Shown here: one piece after another, positions 1-11,416 of the stretch
Numbering within the stretch: the first letter of the stretch is position 1
Layout: every line of letters begins with the position of its first letter
NCBI GenBank assembly: GCA_902629575.1
Contig: CACORJ010000006.1
Location: 1-64,000 of the forward strand
DNA length: 64,000 nucleotides
Direction of reading: 5' to 3'
DNA from: an uncultured Pelagibacteraceae bacterium
Lineage (GTDB): Bacteria > Pseudomonadota > Alphaproteobacteria > Pelagibacterales > Pelagibacteraceae
Position numbers and translations under genes: made by a program
Notes under the pieces: model-generated
What the model was told of the DNA's origin: nothing
The model's input: the letters and a program-made list of their open reading frames with translations, nothing else
Databases searched by the model: none

Positions 1-757
1 CTTTTTCAGAATAATCATGATGATCTGGAAATGATATAGTTTTTTTAACTTTAATATTGTTATCTATTAATAATTCAAAAAAATTTGACGGATTTCCAAT
101 TCCAGCAAAAGCTATGATTTTTTTATCAATTAATTTTTCAGAATTTTTAATTTTATAATTTGTATAAAATATTTCTATATCTGATTTAACTTTTTTTAAT
201 TTTTTCTCAAATTCAATATTTTTTTCTCCATTTATAAAAATACAATCAGCTCTTTTAATAGAAGATATTTTTTCTCTTAATGGTCCTGATGGAATCACTA
301 AGCCATTTCCAATTAATTGTTTTGAGTTAAAACATAATATTGAAAAATCAGATTCTATTGAAAAATCCTGAAAACCATCATCTAAAATGGCAACATTATA
401 ATTATTTTCAATTAATGAGTAAATACTAGATGACCTATTTTCGGAGACAAAAACTTTGCCGCTATTTTCTAGCATTTTTATTTCATCATTTAAATATGGA
501 TAAGATTTTTTAATAAATGCAGGGTTTTTATTTAAAGAATTTAGAATATTAAAAATTTCTCTAGATAGCGGAGTTTTTCCTGTGCCACCAATATAAATGT
601 TACCAATACAAATTATTGGCACATTAAACTTTTTTGGTCTTTTCAGAGATTTGGTTATCCAAAAAATAAATTGAAAAACTATACTAACTGGTAACAATAT
701 AATAGCCAAGAAGTGAGGTTTTTTTAAATCCCAAAACTTTGGTTTTGTAAAATTCAT
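1..757 (-). CDS. lpxK: Tetraacyldisaccharide 4'-kinase (LpxK), C-terminus cut by window edge
   Basis: Reading leftward from an ATG at 755-757, an open frame runs to the window edge (252 codons, so the C-terminus is missing). It has an N-terminal membrane-anchor segment, the P-loop GGTGKTP within GNIYIGGTGKTPLSREIF, and the LDDGFQ motif followed by a kinase-like core. Both motifs are hallmarks of LpxK, which phosphorylates the 4' position of the lipid A disaccharide at the inner membrane. The gene lies 6 bp downstream of waaA on the same strand and below msbA, so all three look like one lipopolysaccharide operon. This implies an outer membrane with Kdo-lipid A. Family identity is secure; completeness cannot be judged. 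Confidence 0.93.
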   Translation of the reverse strand, partial: MNFTKPKFWDLKKPHFLAIILLPVSIVFQFIFWITKSLKRPKKFNVPIICIGNIYIGGTGKTPLSREIFNILNSLNKNPAFIKKSYPYLNDEIKMLENSGKVFVSENRSSSIYSLIENNYNVAILDDGFQDFSIESDFSILCFNSKQLIGNGLVIPSGPLREKISSIKRADCIFINGEKNIEFEKKLKKVKSDIEIFYTNYKIKNSEKLIDKKIIAFAGIGNPSNFFELLIDNNIKVKKTISFPDHHDYSEK

Positions 758-763
758 TTAATT

Positions 764-1999
764 TTATATTTTAATTTCTTTATAAGTTGACTCTAAAATT
801 TTTTTTCCTATAATTTTTAATTTTAGTTGAATTTTTTTTGAATTTGATTTCTTTTTCAATAATTTATTTAAAACACTCGCCATTTTTTTTGGACTATTTA
901 TTCTTCTAGAAATATTATTTTTCTTTAAAAAATTATAGATTTCACTGAAATTTTGAATGTTGGGACCATGTATAATATTACAACCATATCGTGCAGCTTC
1001 CAAAGGATTTTGACCTCCATGGTTAATTAATGAGCCACCTAAAAAAACATTTTTACATAAATTATAAAAAGTTTTTGTTTTTCCATATGAATTTACTAAA
1101 TAAATATCCATATCGGGGTCAATCTTTGTTTTTGGCTCATGTAATTGAACATTAAGATTAAGACTCTCTAAATCCTTTTTTATATCAAAACTTCTCTCAA
1201 TATGCCTAGGTATTAAAATTGTTATCAATTTTTTTATTTTTTTTTTTAAAATTTTATGGGTTTGTCCAATAAATATTTCTTCAGTATTATGAGTGCTAGA
1301 CGCACACCAGGAATTATTTGTTAATATAAAGTTATTAAGTTTTTGATTTAAGTATAAATTTTCAGTCTCGGCCTGAGAATATTTAAGGTTTCCAATAAAT
1401 TTTACATTTTTAAAATTTAATTTTTTCAACAATTTAAAAGATTCTTTACTTGACGCAAGGCAAAGTTCAAAATTTTCAAATAATTTTTTTGAAAAGTTAG
1501 AGAATATGTTCCATCTGTTAAAGGTTTTTTTAGTAATCCTACCATTAAGAAGTATTATAGGAATATTTTTCTTTTTTAAATTAATAATTGTGTTGGGCCA
1601 AAATTCTGAGTCTATAAAAATTGCTTTAGATGGTTTCCAGTGATTTAAAAATTTTTTGATTAAAAAATTTGTATCTATTGGAAAAAATTGATGAACTACT
1701 TTTTTGAAATCATTATTATTTATAACTTTTGATGAACTTAGTGTATTTGAAGTTATTAATATTTGTTTAATAGATTTATTTCTTTCAAGTTTCTCTAATA
1801 ATGGAACTATACTTTGTAATTCTCCAACACTTGCACCATGAAACCACACAAGTTTTCCATTTACTTTTTTTTTATTAAAGAAACCTATTTTTTCAATAAA
1901 TCGTTGAGTATCCTCTTTTTTTTTTAAAAATCTTATTACAAAAATAATTGGTGACAAAATAAATACTAAATTTATTAAGAACCTATAAACAATTAACAT
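764..1999 (-). CDS. waaA: 3-deoxy-D-manno-octulosonic acid (Kdo) transferase
   Basis: The 411-residue protein has an N-terminal membrane anchor, then WFHGASVGELQS, the acceptor-site motif of Kdo transferases (GT30), whose Glu is catalytic. A second Rossmann-like half contains GGSLINHGGQNPLEAARYG, the donor-binding signature. It adds Kdo from CMP-Kdo to lipid IVA at the cytoplasmic face of the inner membrane. The start ATG overlaps the msbA stop by one base (TGATG), so translation is probably coupled, and lpxK follows 6 bp later. Length is normal for the family. Whether it adds one or two Kdo residues cannot be told from sequence. Confidence 0.94.
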   Translation of the reverse strand: MLIVYRFLINLVFILSPIIFVIRFLKKKEDTQRFIEKIGFFNKKKVNGKLVWFHGASVGELQSIVPLLEKLERNKSIKQILITSNTLSSSKVINNNDFKKVVHQFFPIDTNFLIKKFLNHWKPSKAIFIDSEFWPNTIINLKKKNIPIILLNGRITKKTFNRWNIFSNFSKKLFENFELCLASSKESFKLLKKLNFKNVKFIGNLKYSQAETENLYLNQKLNNFILTNNSWCASSTHNTEEIFIGQTHKILKKKIKKLITILIPRHIERSFDIKKDLESLNLNVQLHEPKTKIDPDMDIYLVNSYGKTKTFYNLCKNVFLGGSLINHGGQNPLEAARYGCNIIHGPNIQNFSEIYNFLKKNNISRRINSPKKMASVLNKLLKKKSNSKKIQLKLKIIGKKILESTYKEIKI

Positions 2000-3738
2000 C
2001 AGTCTTTTTTAACTTGTTTATCAAAGAAATTTTTATATTCTTTAGATGAAATAAGTAAATCTTTATGTTTTCCTTCACCAACAACTTTTCCCTCATTAAT
2101 TACATATATTTTATCAGAATTTAAAATTGTTGAAAGTCTATGTGCAATTACGATAGTAGTTCTGCCTAAAGTTAAAAAATTTATTGCTTTTTGAATTTTA
2201 TTTTCTGTATCAGCATCTAAAGATGAAGTTGCCTCATCTAGTAAAATTATTTTACTCTTTTTAAGTAATGCCCTAGCAATTGATAATCTTTGTTTTTGAC
2301 CACCAGATAATCTTACCCCGTTCTCACCAATTATTGTGTTATATTTATCTGGCAATCTCTCAATAAATTCATCAGCAAAAGAAGATTTAGCAACTTCTTC
2401 TATTTCTTCTTCAGTAGCATCAGGTTTTGCATAAATTATGTTATTTTTAATTGTATCATCAAATAAAGTAGTGTCTTGGCTTACAAGAGAAATATTGTTT
2501 CTTAAGGATAGAAGAGTTGTGTCATATACTGGTTGATTATCGATTTTTATACTACCTGAAATCGCATCATAAAACCTGGGTATAAGATTTAAAATTGTGG
2601 ATTTCCCAGCACCACTTTGTCCTACAAGTGCTGTCATTTTTTTACCTTGAAAATTTAGATTGATATTTTTTAGAATTTTACCTTCACCCTTTAAATATTG
2701 AAAATTTATATTTTCAAATGAAATTTCACCATTACTAATTTTAAGTTCTTTTGCTTCATCTTTATCTTTTATTTTTGGTTTATCATCAAGTACTGGCAGC
2801 ACTCTTCTTGCTCCGGCTATCCCTTGATGTACTGTGATGTTTAGTGTAGCTAAAGATCTAACTGGTTGATAAGCAAGCATCATTGCGGCTAAAAATGAAA
2901 AAAAATTACTCACTTCTAATTCATTATTAGAGACTAGCTTGGCAGATATAAAGATTAACAAAGCGATCATTATTCCGGTTAAAAATTCCATTATTGGAGA
3001 AGCGCGTACGAGAACAATACTAATTTTTTGTGCTTTATCTCTTAACTCATTTATCATTTTATTGGCTCTAATTTTTTCATCATTTTCTCTTTGAAAGACT
3101 TTCATAAGTTTATGATTTTTAAAGAATTCAATTAGGTAAGATGTCAAAATTGCTGATTTATTCATTTGTTCAGTTACAGCTTTTCCGATTCTTTTTCCAA
3201 GAGTTCTTGCTGCAACACTCGCTAAAGGTATCATGATTATGGCAATTAAAGACAATTTCCAATTTTGATAAAACATTACCCCCAACAAACCAATTAATGT
3301 CAGGCTATCCTTAAACAAATTCAAAATAGCTGTACTAACAAGATTGGTGATCATACCAACATCATTAGTAAGATTAGTTATAAACTTACCGGAATGTTTA
3401 TTATCTAGATATTGAACATCAGCTTTAATTAAAGCTGAAAACATATCCACCTGAACATCTCTCCTAACATCTTCTGAGACTCCTATCATAATTACTTTTG
3501 CTAAATACAATGATGCACCTTTAATTGAAAAAGCTAGGATAATAAGTAAAGGAATTGTGAAAAGAAGTTTTTTTTCTTGTTCAATAAACAAATGTTTGAT
3601 TGCCGGATCTAATAAATAAGCAACAGCTGATGTGCTTCCAGCTAATAAGACTGTAAAAAAAACTGAAATCAAAATTTTTTTTAGATATTTTTTTGTATAA
3701 TCTTTATATAACCTTTTTAAAATCTGAATATTAGTCAT
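1999..3738 (-). CDS. msbA: Lipid A export ABC transporter MsbA (fused permease/ATPase)
   Basis: The 579-residue half-transporter has about six membrane segments in residues 20-310 followed by an ABC ATPase. Walker A is GQSGAGKST, the signature is LSGGQKQR, and Walker B is IILLDEATSSLD, with an H-loop in IVIAHRLST. Family members of this length flip lipid A-core across the inner membrane as homodimers. Neighbours waaA and lpxK support lipid A as substrate over a drug-export role. ubiA ends 2 bp upstream in the same direction, so the quinone gene may be transcribed with it. Exporters of this class are hard to tell apart by sequence alone, and the assignment leans on context. Confidence 0.93.
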   Translation of the reverse strand: MTNIQILKRLYKDYTKKYLKKILISVFFTVLLAGSTSAVAYLLDPAIKHLFIEQEKKLLFTIPLLIILAFSIKGASLYLAKVIMIGVSEDVRRDVQVDMFSALIKADVQYLDNKHSGKFITNLTNDVGMITNLVSTAILNLFKDSLTLIGLLGVMFYQNWKLSLIAIIMIPLASVAARTLGKRIGKAVTEQMNKSAILTSYLIEFFKNHKLMKVFQRENDEKIRANKMINELRDKAQKISIVLVRASPIMEFLTGIMIALLIFISAKLVSNNELEVSNFFSFLAAMMLAYQPVRSLATLNITVHQGIAGARRVLPVLDDKPKIKDKDEAKELKISNGEISFENINFQYLKGEGKILKNINLNFQGKKMTALVGQSGAGKSTILNLIPRFYDAISGSIKIDNQPVYDTTLLSLRNNISLVSQDTTLFDDTIKNNIIYAKPDATEEEIEEVAKSSFADEFIERLPDKYNTIIGENGVRLSGGQKQRLSIARALLKKSKIILLDEATSSLDADTENKIQKAINFLTLGRTTIVIAHRLSTILNSDKIYVINEGKVVGEGKHKDLLISSKEYKNFFDKQVKKD

Positions 3739-3740
3739 TA

Positions 3741-4604
3741 TTATAATTTGCCTACAATTAATGAAATGAATACCAATAACCCAAGAAAATTATTTGACTT
3801 AAAAATTTTTAAGCAATTTTTTTCATCATCTATTTTCAGTTTATGAATTTGAATAAAATATAATTGATAACCTATAATAGCTAAAACTAAATAATAAAAC
3901 TTGTTAAATTGCATAAGCAGTCCTAGCAAAAATAGGCAAATAATAAAAATTGTATAACATAGTATCAGAAATAACTGTGGTTTAGACTTAAATTTTATTG
4001 ATGTAGATTTTAAACCAATTATCTCATCATCTTTTAAATCTTGAAACCCATAAATCGTGTCAAAGCCAAGTGTCCAAAATATGGCTCCTAAATAGAATAT
4101 TATTGGAATGATATCTATGTTACTTTCAATTGAAGTCCATCCCAAAATTAAACCATAATTAAATGTGATACCTAAAAATAATTGAGGCCAATAGGTAAAT
4201 CTTTTCATCAATGGATAACTAAAAGCTAATGGCATAGATCCAATAGCAAGTAATATAGTTAAATGATTGAATTGAACTAAAACTATGAGGGCTAATGTAC
4301 ACAAAGATATAGAATAAAAAATTGCTTTTTTTACAGAAATTTTTCCTGAAGCGATAGGCCTATCTTTTGTTCTGGAAACTTTTCTATCAAATTTTCTGTC
4401 CACAATATCATTAACTATACAACCTGCTGATCTCATTAAAACTGAGCCAGCAAAAAATAAAATAAGATAAAACAAGAAAAAATTAATGTCTCTAGAAAAA
4501 TCATATGCCGTTGTTAAACCCCAGGCACAAGGCCAAAATAAAAGCATATATCCAATTGGTTTTTTTAACCTTGTAAGTTCAATGAAAATTTTTATTTGAT
4601 CCAT
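3741..4604 (-). CDS. ubiA: 4-hydroxybenzoate polyprenyltransferase
   Basis: The 287-residue integral membrane prenyltransferase has the first Asp-rich motif NDIVDRKFD followed by RTKDRPIASG, and a second Asp-rich region DTIYGFQDLKDDE. About eight to nine hydrophobic helices are visible. UbiA attaches the polyprenyl tail to 4-hydroxybenzoate in ubiquinone synthesis. It heads the minus-strand run ubiA-msbA-waaA-lpxK and diverges from the DUF2721 gene across about 50 bp. Related enzymes (heme O synthase, menaquinone and chlorophyll prenyltransferases) share the fold; the heme O paralogue is separately present at 11417-12328. The DRPIASG context fits the UbiA branch. Confidence 0.93.
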   Translation of the reverse strand: MDQIKIFIELTRLKKPIGYMLLFWPCAWGLTTAYDFSRDINFFLFYLILFFAGSVLMRSAGCIVNDIVDRKFDRKVSRTKDRPIASGKISVKKAIFYSISLCTLALIVLVQFNHLTILLAIGSMPLAFSYPLMKRFTYWPQLFLGITFNYGLILGWTSIESNIDIIPIIFYLGAIFWTLGFDTIYGFQDLKDDEIIGLKSTSIKFKSKPQLFLILCYTIFIICLFLLGLLMQFNKFYYLVLAIIGYQLYFIQIHKLKIDDEKNCLKIFKSNNFLGLLVFISLIVGKL

Positions 4605-4655
4605 AAAATTTACTTGTAAATAACAAACACAACATTGATAATCAAACTGATTCGT

Positions 4656-5060
4656 ATGAGTATTGATTACACAGTTACCGCCTTAATGTTTCCTGCGATA
4701 CCTTTGATGATGGGTGTTTATAGCAATCGATTTCATTCTTTAAGTATTTTAATTAGACAATTACACGATGAACATGTTTATGAAAAACATATCCCTCCTG
4801 AGTGGAAAAAACAATTTCAGAATTTAAGTGGAAGAATAACTTTATTAAGATGGACAATTTTATTTGCCTCTTTTGGTTTCCTTTTTAATATGTTGACAGT
4901 TTTTGCGCTTTACTTTGAAAGTCTATTTATTGCTAGACTTATTTTTGGCTCTTGTTGCTTATCAATGATAATTTCAATAATATTTTTCATAAGAGAAATT
5001 CATATATCCACTAATGCACTTAAACTTCACATGTCAGATATGGATGTTGACGTTAAATAG
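4656..5060 (+). CDS. DUF2721 family membrane protein
   Basis: This small membrane protein of 134 residues has an N-terminal hydrophobic segment, a charged middle (about residues 25-60, with NRFHSLSILIRQLHDEH), and two adjacent membrane helices, ending with a cytoplasmic-type polar tail. The pattern matches the uncharacterised DUF2721 family. I chose the ATG at 4656; an in-frame TTG at 4635 would add seven residues. The 3' end overlaps the convergent quinone reductase gene by 8 bp. Its function is unknown, and no catalytic motif is visible. Confidence 0.75.
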   Translation: MSIDYTVTALMFPAIPLMMGVYSNRFHSLSILIRQLHDEHVYEKHIPPEWKKQFQNLSGRITLLRWTILFASFGFLFNMLTVFALYFESLFIARLIFGSCCLSMIISIIFFIREIHISTNALKLHMSDMDVDVK

Positions 5061-6027
5061 GAATTATAACTGCAGGACCTAAAATTTTTCTATTTTCTAA
5101 ATCTTGGTGAGCTTTTACTATATCATCTAATGAATATTTTTTATAAATTTTTAGAGAAAATTTTCTATTAATGTACATCTCAAAAACTTTTTTTGCAGCC
5201 TCATCAAGTTCACTCTTTGTTGATGTATAATGAGCTATGCTTGGTCTTGTTAAATATAAACCTTTTGGTGCTAAGGATTTTGCAACATTACAAGGATCTA
5301 AAGGACCAGAGGCATTTCCAAAAGAAACCATCATGCCTCTTAATTTTAAACATTCTATTGAATCATCAAATGTTTTTTTTCCTACGCCATCGTAAACTAC
5401 AGGAACACCCAAACCACCAGTAAATTCTTTTACTTTCTGAGCAAAATTATCTTTTGAATAATTAATTACGTAATTACAACCGTTGTCTTTAGCTATTTGA
5501 ATTTTTTCATCTGATCCAACTGTTCCTATCACATTACAACCCAAACTTCTTGCCCATTGACAAAAAATTTGCCCCACGCCTCCCGCTGCAGCATGAAATA
5601 ATATTGTTTCACCAGATTTTACTTGGTAAGTTTTATGAAGAAGATAGAAAACTGTTAAGCCTTTAGTCATTAAGGTTACTACATCTTCTAATTCAATTTC
5701 GTTGGGCACTTTAACTAATTTTTCTGTTGGAAAAATTCTATGAGTAGAATAAGAGCCTATTGGCATTGATGCATAAGCAACTCTATCGCCAACTTTAAAA
5801 TTTTTTTCGTCCGGTCCAATTTTTTCAATTATACCAGCACCTTCAATTCCTATATTGGATGGCAATTCAACAGGGTAAAGCCCTGATCTATGATACGTAT
5901 CAATATAGTTTAGTCCTATGGCCTTATTTTTGATTAAAACTTCACCAGATTTTGGATCATTTAATGTTATATTTTTAATTTCCAAAACTTCTGGACCACC
6001 GTATTTGTTGATTGAAACCGCTTTCAT
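5053..6027 (-). CDS. qor: NADPH:quinone oxidoreductase, zinc-free MDR family
   Basis: The 324-residue medium-chain dehydrogenase/reductase has an N-terminal GroES-like domain and a Rossmann domain with HAAAGGVGQIFCQWA (AxxGGVG in place of the GxGxxG of zinc alcohol dehydrogenases). The zinc-ligand cysteines of alcohol dehydrogenases are absent, as in Qor. It probably reduces quinones or enones with NADPH in the cytosol. Its ATG overlaps the pirin stop (ATGA, 4 bp), so the two are translationally coupled; a joint role in handling reactive quinones or electrophiles is inference. The exact substrate is not determinable. Confidence 0.88.
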   Translation of the reverse strand: MKAVSINKYGGPEVLEIKNITLNDPKSGEVLIKNKAIGLNYIDTYHRSGLYPVELPSNIGIEGAGIIEKIGPDEKNFKVGDRVAYASMPIGSYSTHRIFPTEKLVKVPNEIELEDVVTLMTKGLTVFYLLHKTYQVKSGETILFHAAAGGVGQIFCQWARSLGCNVIGTVGSDEKIQIAKDNGCNYVINYSKDNFAQKVKEFTGGLGVPVVYDGVGKKTFDDSIECLKLRGMMVSFGNASGPLDPCNVAKSLAPKGLYLTRPSIAHYTSTKSELDEAAKKVFEMYINRKFSLKIYKKYSLDDIVKAHQDLENRKILGPAVIIPI

Positions 6028-6860
6028 TTAACGAAAGTACCATTATGATAATCTTGTACGGCTTTTAATATTTCATCTTTGGTATTCATAACAAATGGCC
6101 CACCTCTTGCAATTTTTTCATTTATAGGTTTTCCAGAAATCAATAGAAATTTTGTGTCAGTATTACTTTTTACTTTTAACATCTCTCCTTTTGAGAGTAA
6201 TATCAATGTGCTGTCTTTAACTTTTTCATGTTGCTTTTCACCAATTGTGATTTCGCCTCTTATCAAATAAATAAATGAATTATGAGTTGATGGTAGTTTA
6301 AAATTAAATTCTTTTTTTTTATTTAGTTCGATATCAAAATAAATCGGCTCAATATTATGTCCTTTGACTGGTCCCTCTGCATTTTCAAATTTACCAGCTA
6401 TAACTTTTACTTGCTTATCAGTATCTTTGTATATACTCATTTTTTCTGAGTCTATATAAATGTATTCGGGCTTACTCATTTTAAATTTTGCCGGCATGTT
6501 TATCCATAATTGAAAACCATGCAGTCTACCTTCCGACATAGCAGGCATTTCAGAATGTATAATACCACTTCCTGTCTTCATCCACTGCACATCCCCTGAG
6601 GACATTCGACCTTTAGCACCTGTACTATCCTCATGTTCAAATTCTCCTTGCAGCATGTAAGTAACTGTTTCAATACCTCTGTGTGGATGAGGTGGAAAAC
6701 CTGCAACGTAGTCATCCTTATTTTCCGAACCAAATTCATCTAGCATTAAAAAAGGGTCAAAATAATTAGGTTCAACACCAATGCTTCTTTTAAGTTTTAC
6801 CCCAGCTCCGTCGGATGCTTGAATAGGATTAATAATTTTATCTATTTCTATTAAATTCAT
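6024..6860 (-). CDS. Pirin family bicupin protein
   Basis: The 278-residue protein has two cupin folds. The N-terminal one carries FPPHPHRGIETVTYML and, about 45 residues later, GIIHSEMP, which supply the His/His/His/Glu metal ligands of pirins. Some bacterial pirins (YhaK, YhhW) have quercetinase activity, and others interact with metabolic enzymes. The role here is unknown. It is coupled by a 4-bp overlap to the downstream quinone reductase gene, which suggests phenolic or quinone chemistry but does not prove it. About 83 bp separate it from the divergent DUF924 gene, the likely shared promoter region. Confidence 0.9.
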   Translation of the reverse strand: MNLIEIDKIINPIQASDGAGVKLKRSIGVEPNYFDPFLMLDEFGSENKDDYVAGFPPHPHRGIETVTYMLQGEFEHEDSTGAKGRMSSGDVQWMKTGSGIIHSEMPAMSEGRLHGFQLWINMPAKFKMSKPEYIYIDSEKMSIYKDTDKQVKVIAGKFENAEGPVKGHNIEPIYFDIELNKKKEFNFKLPSTHNSFIYLIRGEITIGEKQHEKVKDSTLILLSKGEMLKVKSNTDTKFLLISGKPINEKIARGGPFVMNTKDEILKAVQDYHNGTFVK

Positions 6861-6943
6861 TAGGTAAACTTAATAAATAAAATCAATTATTCAATGATAC
6901 TTTTTTGTTTAAAATTTAAATAAAAAGTTTAATAAATGCGCTT

Positions 6944-7504
6944 ATGGACCCTAAAGCACAAGCTATACTTGATTTTTGGTTTATCGAAACTCCATCTGAA
7001 AAGCGATTTAAAAAAGATGAAAAATTAGATCAACTAATTAAAGAAAAATTTTTAAGTGACTATGAAAAGGCTAGTGCAAATGAATATGACGATTGGCAAG
7101 ATAGTGCGATGGGTAGCTTGGCTCTAATTATATTATTTGATCAATTTTCAAGAAATATGTTTAGAAATGATAAAAAGGCTTTTGAACAGGACTCAAAATC
7201 AAGATTAATTGTTCATTACTCAATTAAATCAGATTTTTTAAAAGACATGGACCAAAACCAGAGATTTTTTATGCTTTTACCATTGATTCATAGCGAGGAA
7301 ATGTTCGATCATGAAATGGCTTATCACTTTTTGGATTTATTTTTGCAAGAACATCCCGAAATAATTAATATTAAAAAATCTTGGAAAGAACATACAAATG
7401 CTATCAAAAGATTTAGTAGATACCCTCATAGAAATAAAATTTTAGGTAGAGAGTCTACTAAAGAAGAAATTGAATACCTTAACAAACCTAACTCCTCTTG
7501 GTAA
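6944..7504 (+). CDS. DUF924 family protein
   Basis: The 186-residue soluble protein begins with the family pattern for DUF924 (ILDFWF) and carries GSLALIILFDQFSRNMFR, the most conserved stretch of the family, followed by helical repeats including PLIHSEE. Members are all-alpha, TPR-like proteins of unknown biochemical function that are common in Proteobacteria and also found in eukaryotes. It stands alone on the plus strand, divergent from pirin and convergent with a HAD-family gene that ends one base away. No catalytic site is recognised. Confidence 0.82.
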   Translation: MDPKAQAILDFWFIETPSEKRFKKDEKLDQLIKEKFLSDYEKASANEYDDWQDSAMGSLALIILFDQFSRNMFRNDKKAFEQDSKSRLIVHYSIKSDFLKDMDQNQRFFMLLPLIHSEEMFDHEMAYHFLDLFLQEHPEIINIKKSWKEHTNAIKRFSRYPHRNKILGRESTKEEIEYLNKPNSSW

Positions 7505-7505
7505 T

Positions 7506-8168
7506 TTAAACTAGATTATTAAGTTCGTTTAAATTTTTAATCTCCTTTTTTGGTTTATAATCAAGATTATCAAATATATTTTTATTTCTATTTAACCAGA
7601 TAGAATTATAGCCATAATTTCCACCACCTGAAACATCCCATGTATTGGCGCTTAAAAACATAACTTCATTTTTTTTAATTTGATACTTTCTAACCGGTAT
7701 TTCGTAAACTCTTGGATCTGGTTTATAAATACCAACTTCTTCTATAGAAAATATATCATCAAATAAATTTTCTAAACCATTTTTTTTTACTAGTTGTTCC
7801 AGTAGTTTAGTCGTTCCATTAGAAAGAATTCCTAATTTATAATTTTTTTTTTTCAAAGAAATTAATGTTTTAGGCACTTCATCAAAAGTAGAAAGTTTTT
7901 TATATAAGTTTAAAAGTTCTTTTCTCATTGATTTTTCAATATCAAAAACATTCATTGACTTATCAAGACTATCCTCAGTAATTTTCCAAAAGTTTTCATG
8001 TCTATTCATTAAACTTCGAAGCCAAGTATATTCTAATTGAGTTATTCTCCAGTAATCAGCAAAACTCTCCCATTTCTTTCCAATTTTATCTTTGCATTTT
8101 TCTGCAGCTGAATTAACATCAAATAATGTTCCATAGGCATCAAATATTATTGCTTTAATATTTTTCAT
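7506..8168 (-). CDS. Haloacid dehalogenase type II / HAD-IA hydrolase
   Basis: The 220-residue HAD-superfamily protein contains motif I DAYGTLFDVNSA with the nucleophile Asp at about residue 10, motif II ILSNGT, motif III with Lys in GIYKPDPRVYE, and the LSANTWDVSGG segment typical of L-2-haloacid dehalogenases rather than generic phosphatases. The reaction would be hydrolytic dehalogenation of short 2-haloacids, with inversion. Many relatives act on other small substrates, so the substrate remains inferred. It is a single-gene unit, with 17 bp to the divergent rsmE. Confidence 0.85.
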   Translation of the reverse strand: MKNIKAIIFDAYGTLFDVNSAAEKCKDKIGKKWESFADYWRITQLEYTWLRSLMNRHENFWKITEDSLDKSMNVFDIEKSMRKELLNLYKKLSTFDEVPKTLISLKKKNYKLGILSNGTTKLLEQLVKKNGLENLFDDIFSIEEVGIYKPDPRVYEIPVRKYQIKKNEVMFLSANTWDVSGGGNYGYNSIWLNRNKNIFDNLDYKPKKEIKNLNELNNLV

Positions 8169-8185
8169 AATCTAACTTAACATAT

Positions 8186-8887
8186 ATGAGTCATATTAGA
8201 TTATTTTTTTCCGAAACATTATCAATAAAGATGCGTGATAAACTAAATAAGTCTAAATCTCACTATTTAAATAAAGTGATGAGAATTAAAAAAAATGAGA
8301 ATTTTTCATTATTTAATAAAAATGGAGAATGGGAAGCTAAAGTTTTAAATATTTCGCATGGCATAGTTGAATTTGAGGTTATTAATCAAATAAAACAGAA
8401 AAAAAATCATAAAGAGGTATGGTTAGCTTTCTCTCCCATAAAATCTAATTATCAAAATTTTATGATCCAAAAAGCAACTGAGCTTGGAATTACAAAATTT
8501 ATACCAATTATATTCGATAGAACTATAGTCAGAAAAATTAATAAATCTCGTCTAGAAAAAATTATAATTGAAGCTAGTGAACAATCTAACAGGATTAATG
8601 TTCCAATAATAGAGGAGCCACAAAATTTAATGAAACTACTCACGTCTAACTCAATGGATTTAGTTTTTACAGACTTAAACTCAAAAAACAAAAAAGTAGA
8701 TATTTCAAGATTTACAAAAAATCCGTTATGCATAATTGTTGGTCCTGAGGGTGACTTTTCAGAACAAGAGAGAAAAGAGATTCTTAATTTTAAAGGTGTT
8801 CAAGATATTAAAATTAATGATAACATTTTAAGATCTGAAACAGCTGTGATATCTGCAATTTCGATCGTAAATTATGCAATTAATTGA
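8186..8887 (+). CDS. rsmE: 16S rRNA (uracil1498-N3)-methyltransferase
   Basis: The 233-residue SPOUT methyltransferase has an N-terminal PUA-like domain with the expected SHYLNKVMRIKKNE, then the knotted SAM-binding domain with IVGPEGDFSEQE and LRSETAVISAIS, which are RsmE signatures. It methylates U1498 of 16S rRNA in the assembled small subunit. It precedes the cytochrome oxidase operon by 59 bp. A shared transcript is possible, but that gap is among the larger ones here and may hold the oxidase promoter. Confidence 0.94.
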   Translation: MSHIRLFFSETLSIKMRDKLNKSKSHYLNKVMRIKKNENFSLFNKNGEWEAKVLNISHGIVEFEVINQIKQKKNHKEVWLAFSPIKSNYQNFMIQKATELGITKFIPIIFDRTIVRKINKSRLEKIIIEASEQSNRINVPIIEEPQNLMKLLTSNSMDLVFTDLNSKNKKVDISRFTKNPLCIIVGPEGDFSEQERKEILNFKGVQDIKINDNILRSETAVISAISIVNYAIN

Positions 8888-8946
8888 TAAATTGTCGCGA
8901 AAACTAAAGTGTAATTTTTTGAAAAGAGCTTTATATAGCTATTAAA

Positions 8947-11396
<2,450 letters not shown>

Positions 11397-11416
11397 ATAA
11401 AGAGTAAATTAAATTA